Shown here piece after piece: positions 1 through 4,229 of a stretch of 6,685 bases of DNA. Numbering within the stretch: position 1 is the first letter of the stretch; each line of letters opens with the position of its first letter. A model generated the notes under the pieces. The model did no database searches. It was given only the letters and a program-made list of their open reading frames with translations, and was not told the origin of the DNA. The translations under genes and the position numbers were made by a program. The stretch is taken from positions 1 through 6,685 of the forward strand of contig CAOJBY010000052.1 of the NCBI GenBank assembly GCA_948330435.1, in the 5' to 3' direction. The stretch comes from an uncultured Lachnoclostridium sp. (lineage in GTDB: Bacteria; Bacillota; Clostridia; Lachnospirales; Lachnospiraceae).

Positions 1-79
1 CCTTCTTCTTAGCCTCTTCCTCGGCCTTCTTCTTAGCCTCTTCCTCGGCCTTCTTCTTAGCCTCTTCCTCGGCCTTCTT
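1..79 (-). repeat. 24-bp perfect tandem repeat coding for AKKKAEEE
   Basis: Three identical 24-bp units occupy 1-72, and 7 more bases of a fourth unit follow (73-79). The array runs off the left edge, so the copy number is unknown. On the minus strand each unit encodes eight residues, AKKKAEEE. Alternating blocks of Lys and Glu with i to i+4 salt bridges are typical of a rigid single alpha helix or TolA-like spacer. Identity at the DNA level, including third positions, implies recent expansion or gene conversion. Confidence 0.95.
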
Positions 80-709
80 GTCAGCGTCGTTTTCGACCTC
101 TACCTTGTTGTCTTCCACAGGCTTGTTCACGTTTCCATTGTCAACAACGGGTGCGTCAACCTCGGGCTTCTTAACAGGCTCTTCCACCTCGGGCTTGTCG
201 GCCTCTTCCTGGCCGGGCTTCTTCACAGGGTCGGTAACGTACTCCATGAAGGGATCGTCGTCACCATATGCGTCGGTGTGTCTTACGTTGTGGAACTTGT
301 CGTACTTAACACCGTGTGCCTCCAGGATATGCCAAGCCCATACAGCCTCGTCGAGACCCGTCTTCTCAAGGATTGCCACGCCTGCTCCGCAGAAGCAAAT
401 TCTATGTCCGATTACGGGGTTATCCTCAGTCGCAATCGTTGCGTCGGGAACAACGTCGGATGCCGCAGCAGACACGTTCATGTCGTCAATAGCCATCACG
501 TCAGCGTCAGCGGCCACGGATTCGTCAACCTCGGCAACGGCCTCGGTCTGGACCTCGCTCGCCTTGTTCTCACGGGACGCTATTGTAGCAACGCCTGCGG
601 TGCTGGTTCCTGCGACCGCTACGGTCGTTATGACGATAGCAGCCTTTCCTGCGGCCGTGCTTCCAACAGTGGCCAGTGCGTTTGTTGCAAATGCGATTAA
701 ACTTTTCAT
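1..709 (-). CDS. Membrane-anchored/secreted protein of unknown family, 3' end beyond window
   Basis: An open minus-strand frame runs from ATG at 709 off the left edge, giving 236 codons without a stop. An AAGG at 718-721 lies 8 nt upstream of the ATG as a modest ribosome binding site. Residues about 19-44 are hydrophobic (Ala/Val/Ile/Thr-rich), fitting a signal anchor or signal peptide, with the rest probably outside the cell. An acidic stretch (50-97) leads to a compact segment (about 97-157) with C105 and C107 in a CFC motif, W124/W126, and H102, H127, H132, H140 and H144. A Pro/Lys/Glu linker (about 160-210) follows, then an AKKKAEEE repeat from about 212 onward. Codon use favours AAG, GAG, GCC and GTT, with higher G+C than the genes from 1656 rightwards, so it may be acquired or specially expressed. 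I do not recognise the family. The Cys/His cluster might bind metal, but that is a guess. Confidence 0.8.
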   Translation of the reverse strand, partial: MKSLIAFATNALATVGSTAAGKAAIVITTVAVAGTSTAGVATIASRENKASEVQTEAVAEVDESVAADADVMAIDDMNVSAAASDVVPDATIATEDNPVIGHRICFCGAGVAILEKTGLDEAVWAWHILEAHGVKYDKFHNVRHTDAYGDDDPFMEYVTDPVKKPGQEEADKPEVEEPVKKPEVDAPVVDNGNVNKPVEDNKVEVENDADKKAEEEAKKKAEEEAKKKAEEEAKKK

Positions 710-782
710 ACTCGATACCTTACCTTTCCTTTTGAATATTGTTGAGTATATGTAATAAATGGAAAATCCCGGACAGTCCAGC

Positions 783-810
783 AGAGGGGATATATTCTTT
801 ATACCCCTCT
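783..810. other. Hairpin in the 5' leader of the gene at 709
   Basis: AGAGGGG (783-789) pairs with CCCCTCT (804-810). After a bulged A at 790 it continues with four A/T pairs (791-794 with 800-803), leaving a 5-nt loop. No U-tract follows on either strand, so it does not look like a terminator. It lies between the minus-strand terminator (835-870) and the start codon at 709. It could stabilise or process the mRNA, or be a protein-binding site. Confidence 0.5.
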
Positions 811-834
811 ACCAAATCTGCCGAGATAAACAAT

Positions 835-870
835 AAAAAAGCGGTGCAGGATTTTTCTTTCCTACACCGC
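835..870 (-). terminator. Intrinsic terminator/attenuator on the minus strand
   Basis: Read on the minus strand, GCGGTGTAGG (870-861) pairs with CCTGCACCGC (850-841) as a 10-bp stem with one U-G wobble, followed directly by six U (840-835). On the plus strand the same pair is a C-A mismatch with no U-tract, so it is oriented for minus-strand transcription. It lies 126 nt upstream of the start codon at 709, so it can act as an attenuator for that gene or as the end of a separate small RNA. Confidence 0.8.
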
Positions 871-913
871 TAAAAATACAGCACCACAAACCCAGCTATG
901 CGTTAGATTTTCC

Positions 914-942
914 TTGAAATAATTTGGAAAATTCGCTATACT
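914..942 (+). promoter_or_regulatory. Sigma-A type promoter for a plus-strand antisense RNA
   Basis: TTGAAA (914-919) and TATACT (937-942) are separated by 17 bp, each one base off consensus. Transcription would start near 949 and meet the plus-strand terminator at 991-1030. The promoter lies inside the predicted minus-strand transcript, so its RNA would be antisense to that leader. Confidence 0.6.
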
Positions 943-948
943 GGATTT

Positions 949-1030
949 GGTGCATTATATGCTGTGTGGGAGGTGTGTTCTCCTGCATAGGGGTGTAGGG
1001 AACGCCAATTCCCTACACCCTGCCTTTTTT
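949..1030 (+). ncRNA. Predicted antisense RNA, about 80 nt
   Basis: The transcript is predicted from the promoter at 914-942 and the strong terminator at 991-1030. It is fully complementary to the first part of the minus-strand leader, covering SL1 and SL2. It has no start codon with a ribosome binding site and a useful frame. Its terminator hairpin carries loop CGCCAA, complementary to loop UUGGCG of the sense RNA, as expected of an antisense/target pair that begins with loop-loop contact. The ends are inferred. Confidence 0.5.
991..1030 (+). terminator. Strong intrinsic terminator on the plus strand
   Basis: GGGTGTAGGGAA (991-1002) pairs perfectly with TTCCCTACACCC (1009-1020) over a 6-nt loop, followed by TGCC and six T (1025-1030). 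No plus-strand protein gene precedes it, which is why a small RNA is proposed. Confidence 0.8.
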
Positions 1031-1049
1031 ATTATCTATCTCGTTTTCC

Positions 1050-1078
1050 ATTATACAGCCATTGTATAAATTTAGCAA
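1050..1078 (-). promoter_or_regulatory. Sigma-A type promoter for the minus-strand leader
   Basis: On the minus strand TTGCTA (1078-1073) and a perfect TATAAT (1055-1050) are separated by 17 bp. Transcription would start near 1043 and run towards the terminator at 835-870 and the gene at 709. No other comparably good promoter was seen between 709 and 1043 on this strand. Confidence 0.7.
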
Positions 1079-1150
1079 GAGGTTATATCGGGAGAAAGCA
1101 GTAAAAAAATTGATGCCGTAAATGTATCTTTATAGTTTTACATATTGGCA

Positions 1151-1220
1151 ACGGACGTTCGCCCAGCCGACCCGCCGCCCTGTTAGGAACCGTCGCTCTG
1201 GGCGTTCTGCTTCGCAGAAC
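1151..1220. other. G+C-rich island with two adjoining palindromes
   Basis: By eye, 39 of the 54 bases at 1151-1204 are G or C, in a surrounding spacer that is mostly A/T. CGCCCAG (1160-1166) pairs with CTGGGCG (1198-1204), and CGAC (1168-1171) with GTCG (1192-1195), giving an 11-bp stem with a small internal loop. A second hairpin, GTTCTGC-TTC-GCAGAAC, follows at 1204-1220. No U-tract follows, so it is not a terminator. It could be a structured RNA, a recombination or transfer-origin-like site, or a relic of a mobile element. The frames crossing it do not look like protein genes. Confidence 0.55.
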
Positions 1221-1296
1221 CACTGTTTGTTGATAAAGGCACATGAAGGAAAAAAGGCAGCGTTGGGTGCGGAAAGTTTTGGACTTACGGTAAAAT

Positions 1297-1333
1297 AAAA
1301 AGGGGATTCCAATTTGTTTATGCTGGAATCTCC
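1297..1333 (-). terminator. Terminator-like hairpin downstream of tRNA-Ala
   Basis: GGGGATTCC (1302-1310) and GGAATCTCC (1325-1333) form a 9-bp arm pair. Read on the minus strand it has one A-C mismatch and is followed by TTTTTATTTTA. Read on the plus strand the odd pair is a G-U wobble, but the following T-run is short. It is the first terminator-like structure after the minus-strand tRNA gene, about 160 nt from its 3' end. Confidence 0.45.
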
Positions 1334-1379
1334 TTTGTTGCATTTCAGAATATTTTCTTTATTCAGTTTTCAAAAACAT

Positions 1380-1461
1380 ATCAAGGCTCTTTCAAAAGTA
1401 GTAAATTGGTAGTAAATTCAACTTGAAATCCTGCTTATATGCCCGTAAATCAAGGCTTTTT
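1380..1461. repeat. 13-bp imperfect direct repeat flanking the arm-type sites
   Basis: ATCAAGGCTCTTT (1380-1392) and ATCAAGGCTTTTT (1449-1461) match at 12 of 13 positions and lie 69 bp apart. They bracket the GTAGTAAATT pair and sit just inside the tRNA 3' end. They could be further recombinase or excisionase sites, or chance. Confidence 0.4.
1397..1418. other. Paired GTAGTAAATT repeats, possible integrase arm-type sites of an element end
   Basis: GTAGTAAATT occurs at 1398-1407 and 1409-1418, an 11-bp spacing that places both copies on about the same helix face. The AGTAGTAAATT core matches, from memory, the DR2 arm site bound by the N-terminal domain of Tn916 integrase. The copies lie about 75-95 bp from the 3' end of tRNA-Ala, a usual target for tyrosine recombinases, on the downstream side where an element would sit. 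No integrase gene is in the window. Confidence 0.5.
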
Positions 1462-1490
1462 GAGATAATCAACCATTTTCGGGGAAAATA

Positions 1491-1563
1491 TGGAGCATAC
1501 GGGATTCGAACCCGTGACCTCCACACTGCCAGTGTGGCGCGCTCCCAGCTGCGCCAATGCCCC
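1491..1563 (-). tRNA. tRNA-Ala, anticodon GGC
   Basis: The 73-nt cloverleaf reads: acceptor GGGGCAT/ATGCTCC, D arm GCGC/GCGC, anticodon stem CCACA/TGTGG with loop CTGGCAG (anticodon GGC at positions 34-36), 5-nt variable loop AGGTC, T arm ACGGG/CCCGT with loop TTCGAAT, and A73. The G3-U70 pair is the identity element of alanine tRNA. CCA is not encoded, so the CCA-adding enzyme must supply it. A promoter lies directly upstream. The 3' end faces the region with possible integrase arm sites. Confidence 0.98.
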
Positions 1564-1572
1564 ATTGCATAC

Positions 1573-1601
1573 AGTATAGCACAAAATACAGAGCAGTACA
1601 A
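1573..1601 (-). promoter_or_regulatory. Promoter of tRNA-Ala
   Basis: On the minus strand TTGTAC (1601-1596) and TATACT (1578-1573) are 17 bp apart. The predicted start, near 1566, falls within a few bases of the mature tRNA 5' end, so the tRNA appears to have its own short transcript. No terminator is visible between rlmH and this promoter, so some read-through from rlmH is possible. Confidence 0.7.
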
Positions 1602-1655
1602 GAATTAATTTTGCCCCTGTATCCGCTTTGTAAATATAGTCATTTGCAAATATTT

Positions 1656-2135
1656 TTACTTATGATACGGTTCTCCTTTCATAATCCGAAAGCTACGGTA
1701 AATCTGCTCCAACAAAATCACCCGCATAAGCTGATGGGGAAACGTCATTCTGGAAAAACTCAAAGCCTCATCCGCCCTGCCTATCACCGCCGGTGACAGC
1801 CCCAGAGAGCCTCCGATCACAAAAGCAATATGGCTTATTCCCCGAACCCCAAGCTGTTCAATCTTCTCGGAAAGTTCCACTGAATCCAATGCTTTCCCCT
1901 CAATTGCCAGTGCAATCACATAAGCATCCTCCCGGAGTGCCTTTAAAATACGTTCTCCCTCTCTCTCCAGAATCGCCGCTTCCTCCGCTGTGCTCGCCCC
2001 GTCGGGTGTCTTCTCATCAGGCAATTCCACAATCTCCAGCTTACAGTAACGTCTCAACCGTTTTGCATACTCTTTTACTGCATCAGTAAAATATTTTTCC
2101 TTAATCTTCCCCACTACAACACACGTAATCTTCAA
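1656..2135 (-). CDS. rlmH: RlmH, 23S rRNA (pseudouridine-1915-N3)-methyltransferase
   Basis: RlmH is a SPOUT-fold enzyme that uses S-adenosylmethionine to methylate N3 of pseudouridine 1915 in helix 69 of 23S rRNA on assembled ribosomes. The sequence shows the family's trefoil-knot motifs: ALAIEGK, FVIGGSLGLS, then SRMTFPHQLMRVILLEQIYR, and the invariant C-terminal GEPYHK. I chose the TTG at 2135. It gives the usual 159 residues and the usual N-terminus (MKITCVVVGKIKEKY), and a GGGGGA box lies about 10 nt upstream. An in-frame ATG at 2195 overlaps the stop of the preceding gene as ATGA. It would add 20 residues unlike the family and lacks a clear ribosome binding site. The gene is second in an operon with the alarmone synthetase fusion. 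Confidence 0.95.
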   Translation of the reverse strand: MKITCVVVGKIKEKYFTDAVKEYAKRLRRYCKLEIVELPDEKTPDGASTAEEAAILEREGERILKALREDAYVIALAIEGKALDSVELSEKIEQLGVRGISHIAFVIGGSLGLSPAVIGRADEALSFSRMTFPHQLMRVILLEQIYRSFRIMKGEPYHK

Positions 2136-2191
2136 TAAATCTTTATCCCCCACATAGCCTAAGTGTACAAAGGTAACTTTCCAAGATAAAA

Positions 2192-3262
2192 TCATTCTTT
2201 TGAATGATCGATCTGATCGCGGATCTTCTGCATCTGATAGTCCAGCTCCTCAATAGAATCCGCACAAATCTTTAATTGCCGCACAATCTCATCCGTATTA
2301 TTCACCGTCTTTTTATACTTTAGCTTGTGCTCCAGGCTTGCCCAAAAGTCCATGGCAATAGTGCGGAACTGGACTTCCGCCATCATGTATTTCTTCTCTC
2401 TGGACAGATAAACGGGTACGCCAATAATCAAATGCAGGCTCCGATATCCATTAGGCTTGGGACTTTGAATGTAATCCTTTCTCCTCTGTAGAATAATATC
2501 ATCCTGCTTGATCAAAAGATCAGCCAGGCGGTAAATATCATCCGGAAAAGAGCAGATAACCCGAATCCCCGCCACATCCTTTAGATTCTCCCGAATACTC
2601 TCCATGGTAACCGGATACCCTTTACGTTCCAGCTTTTCATAAATACTTTCCGGAGATTTCAGCCTGCTTTTAATGGATTCGAAAGGATTTCGATTATACT
2701 CCCGGGAAAATTCCGCATTCAGGACCTTAAGCCTTGTCTCGATCTCCATAATTGCTGCCTGATACTCCATCATCAGGCGATGGAAATACTCTGTCTCCCG
2801 AAGCTTTTCCGCCTGAATCCGGATAAGTTCATCCTGCTTTCTGAGCATCACGGCCTGCTCTTCCACTTTCTGCTCCAACTGGTTCTTTCGGGCATAGAGA
2901 CGCAGAGCATTTCGAATACGGTTCTTTACAATGGAACTTTCAAAAGGCTTATGAATAAAATCCGTGGCCCCCAGTTCCAGACAGCGACTCTCCGCCTCAA
3001 CTGCAAGTTCGCTGCTGATAATCAGCACCGGAATTCTTCTTAACCATTCTTTCTCACTCATCTTTGCCATTACCGCAAATCCATCCATCTGCGGCATGTG
3101 CAGATCCAAAAGTACTGCAGCCATTTCTTCCGGATGCCTGTCAAGGCACATCATTGCCTCTCTGCCGTCTGCAGCCGTTTCCACCTGATAATCATCTTTC
3201 AGCATATCAAAAAGCAGTTCCCGGTTTATCTGGGCATCATCTACGACCAGTATCTTTTGCAT
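2192..3262 (-). CDS. Response-regulator receiver domain fused to a RelQ/SasB-like (p)ppGpp synthetase
   Basis: This is a 356-residue protein. Residues 1-120 are a receiver domain: acidic pocket D8/D9, phosphoacceptor D53 (LLDLHMP), S83 and K105 (HKPF). A charged coiled coil (about 122-160) follows. Residues about 165-350 align along their length with single-domain alarmone synthetases of the RelQ/YjbM type: basic positions R200, K202 and K210, Mg-binding D229 in DVAGIR, KDYI then GYRSLH (Y273, H277), catalytic E296 in AEVQFRT, and FWASLEHKLKYK (H312). All expected receiver and synthetase residues are present, so both halves look active. The predicted product is ppGpp/pppGpp made from ATP and GDP/GTP. 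No hydrolase (HD) domain is present, so breakdown needs another enzyme. The ATG at 3262 has AAGGAG 7 nt upstream. The gene shares an operon with rlmH, and no histidine kinase is visible nearby. Confidence 0.93.
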   Translation of the reverse strand: MQKILVVDDAQINRELLFDMLKDDYQVETAADGREAMMCLDRHPEEMAAVLLDLHMPQMDGFAVMAKMSEKEWLRRIPVLIISSELAVEAESRCLELGATDFIHKPFESSIVKNRIRNALRLYARKNQLEQKVEEQAVMLRKQDELIRIQAEKLRETEYFHRLMMEYQAAIMEIETRLKVLNAEFSREYNRNPFESIKSRLKSPESIYEKLERKGYPVTMESIRENLKDVAGIRVICSFPDDIYRLADLLIKQDDIILQRRKDYIQSPKPNGYRSLHLIIGVPVYLSREKKYMMAEVQFRTIAMDFWASLEHKLKYKKTVNNTDEIVRQLKICADSIEELDYQMQKIRDQIDHSKE

Positions 3263-3275
3263 GGTAACACTCCTT

Positions 3276-3291
3276 TTCCCGTAAACGGGAA
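3276..3291 (-). promoter_or_regulatory. Small hairpin abutting the ribosome binding site of the synthetase fusion
   Basis: TTCCCG and CGGGAA form a 6-bp stem with a 4-nt loop on the minus strand, ending directly at the AAAAGGAG ribosome binding site. A protein, or a change in stability here, could affect translation. It may also be only a structural spacer. Confidence 0.4.
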
Positions 3292-3327
3292 TTGTAACTT
3301 GAAACGAAACTGTTTTTATCCGTTTCT

Positions 3328-3356
3328 ATTATAAAATTTTTGTTCTGAAATTTCAA
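3328..3356 (-). promoter_or_regulatory. Sigma-A promoter of the synthetase-rlmH operon
   Basis: On the minus strand TTGAAA (3356-3351) and a perfect TATAAT (3333-3328) are 17 bp apart. The predicted start is near 3321, leaving an untranslated leader of about 60 nt with two short inverted repeats (GAAACG/CGTTTC at 3301-3326, and the hairpin at 3276-3291). Confidence 0.8.
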
Positions 3357-3359
3357 TTG

Positions 3360-3426
3360 TTCCCACAGGTTTTTCTTGACATAAGGCAGAAAATTTCAGA
3401 TAATATTCCACAGGTGTCTGTGGGAA
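3360..3426. promoter_or_regulatory. Repeated TTCC(C)ACAG inverted-repeat elements around the plus-strand promoter
   Basis: TTCCCACAG (3360-3368) is repeated inverted as CTGTGGGAA (3418-3426), bracketing the promoter at 3376-3404. A third copy, TTCCACAG (3406-3413), forms with the inverted one a tight palindrome CCACAG-GTGT-CTGTGG (3408-3423) at the transcription start. Such spacing is typical of repressor operators that bind on both sides of a promoter. The regulator is unknown. Confidence 0.45.
3376..3404 (+). promoter_or_regulatory. Sigma-A promoter of the zinc-ribbon membrane protein gene
   Basis: A perfect TTGACA (3376-3381) and GATAAT (3399-3404) are 17 bp apart. Transcription would start near 3411, inside the CCACAG/CTGTGG palindrome. 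The promoter diverges from that of the synthetase operon, with the -35 boxes about 20 bp apart, so the two may affect each other. Confidence 0.8.
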
Positions 3427-3460
3427 TGAAACAGCAGTACCTGGAATAGGAGAAAACATT

Positions 3461-4114
3461 ATGGCCTGGTGTCCCAAATGTAAAAATGAATACCGAAAAG
3501 GAATTACCCACTGTCCAGACTGTGACGTGGATTTGGTGGAAGAACTGGAAGTTTTACCAGAAAAAGAGACCTTAGCGATTCCGGAGGATTACGAATTTCC
3601 AGAGGATTTTGATCCTGGTGCTGTCTTAGAGGGGCCAAGGGAAAAGCCTGCTTATGTGAAGCCCTACCAAAGCCCTGAGGAGAAATACGCAGACATGCGT
3701 TCTTCTGCCTGGACATTTTTATTTGTAGGCGGAGCCGGTTTTGTGGCTGTCATTCTGGCACTTCTTGGAGTCTATACACTTCCTTTTCATGATTTTGCCC
3801 TTGTTGTCATGCTATTGCTTTTTGCAGCATTTCTGGTTATTGGAATAATCTCTTTCAAAAATGCCGGAAAGCTTAAGGATCTGGCCGCTTCTGAACATGC
3901 CCTGATTAAAGAAGTCACAGACTGGTATCATTCTGAGGGTATACAGTCCGAAGCCATTCTCTCTTTGGATACTTCCCTTTCGGAAGAACTCTTTTACCTT
4001 CAAAAATACGAGGCCGTCTGCCAGATCATAAAAAAGCATTTTCCATCTCTTGGAGATGATTTGCTAAATAAACTCGCATCAGATTTTTGTGAAGAAAATG
4101 AACCCAACAGATAA
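3461..4114 (+). CDS. Zinc-ribbon membrane protein of unknown function
   Basis: This 217-residue protein begins with a four-cysteine zinc ribbon, C4-P-K-C7 and C18-P-D-C21. An acidic Pro/Glu-rich linker (about 22-78) leads to two membrane helices (about 83-106 and 111-132). A soluble C-terminal domain (about 136-217) of mixed helical character, with no motif I recognise, completes it. The zinc ribbon and C-terminal part are probably both cytoplasmic, joined by a hairpin of two membrane segments. The ATG at 3461 has AGGAG 8 nt upstream. It is transcribed alone from a strong promoter that diverges from the alarmone synthetase operon, and ends at the terminator at 4131-4173. Similar ribbon-plus-membrane proteins are common in Clostridia, but I cannot assign a role. 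Confidence 0.88.
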   Translation: MAWCPKCKNEYRKGITHCPDCDVDLVEELEVLPEKETLAIPEDYEFPEDFDPGAVLEGPREKPAYVKPYQSPEEKYADMRSSAWTFLFVGGAGFVAVILALLGVYTLPFHDFALVVMLLLFAAFLVIGIISFKNAGKLKDLAASEHALIKEVTDWYHSEGIQSEAILSLDTSLSEELFYLQKYEAVCQIIKKHFPSLGDDLLNKLASDFCEENEPNR

Positions 4115-4130
4115 TTTCATATGACAGATA

Positions 4131-4173
4131 AAAAGAAGCAAGGTATTTTAATTGTAGCCACCTTGCTTCTTTT
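4131..4173. terminator. Bidirectional terminator between convergent genes
   Basis: AAAAGAAGCAAGGT (4131-4144) pairs perfectly, 14 bp, with ACCTTGCTTCTTTT (4160-4173) over a 15-nt loop. U-runs occur at the 3' side of the stem on both strands. It serves the zinc-ribbon gene (stop at 4114) on the plus strand and the DUF1266 lipoprotein gene (stop at 4230) on the minus strand. Confidence 0.88.
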
Positions 4174-4229
4174 ATAGCCTATTCCTACCACTCTCCACTC
4201 AGAAAGCAAATCATAAAGTCTTCTGTCAT

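Larger units (their letters stand above)
835..1043 (-). ncRNA. Predicted structured leader or small RNA, about 205 nt
   Basis: This transcript is predicted from the promoter at 1050-1078 and the terminator at 835-870. Four stem-loops follow one another. SL1 is a perfect 12-bp stem (1020-1009 with 1002-991) with loop UUGGCG. SL2 is UAUGC/GCAUA enclosing GGAG/CUCC (about 958-989). SL3 is a long imperfect hairpin closed by GCACCA/UGGUGC, with inner AAUCCAG/CUGGGUU and AUUUUCC/GGAAAAU helices. SL4 is the terminator. It does not match the layouts of 6S RNA, tmRNA, SRP RNA or a T-box as I know them. With read-through it becomes the 5' leader of the gene at 709. The start and end positions are inferred. 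Confidence 0.55.

Noticed and set aside
1..79. CRISPR array from the short direct repeats
   Set aside because: The units are contiguous, without spacers, and lie in frame inside a coding region.
78..755. Plus-strand open frames at 78-755 and 278-700
   Set aside because: They are shadows of the minus-strand surface-protein gene. Their Ser/Thr/Ala-rich product mirrors its codon pattern, and they lack ribosome binding sites.
841..1030. IS200/IS605-like miniature element bounded by two related hairpins
   Set aside because: The hairpins do share a GTGTAGG motif, but each is followed by a U-tract on the proper strand and served by a promoter, so terminators explain them better. No transposase remnant was seen.
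835..1043. 6S RNA, tmRNA, SRP RNA or T-box leader
   Set aside because: The predicted fold is four successive hairpins. It lacks the long rod with a central bubble of 6S RNA and the conserved tmRNA and SRP loop sequences. The T-box AGGGUGGNACCGCG motif is absent.
1083..1343. Minus-strand open frames of 86 and 60 codons across the G+C-rich island
   Set aside because: Arg/Cys-rich, low-complexity products, starts inside a terminator-like hairpin or at TTG, and a frame that runs through palindromes. More likely non-coding.
1392..1608. Short open frames on both strands around 1392-1608
   Set aside because: They overlap the tRNA-Ala gene and its promoter.
2780..3334. Several plus-strand open frames within the synthetase gene
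   Set aside because: They are antisense to a gene whose receiver and synthetase motifs are complete, and they have no domain of their own.
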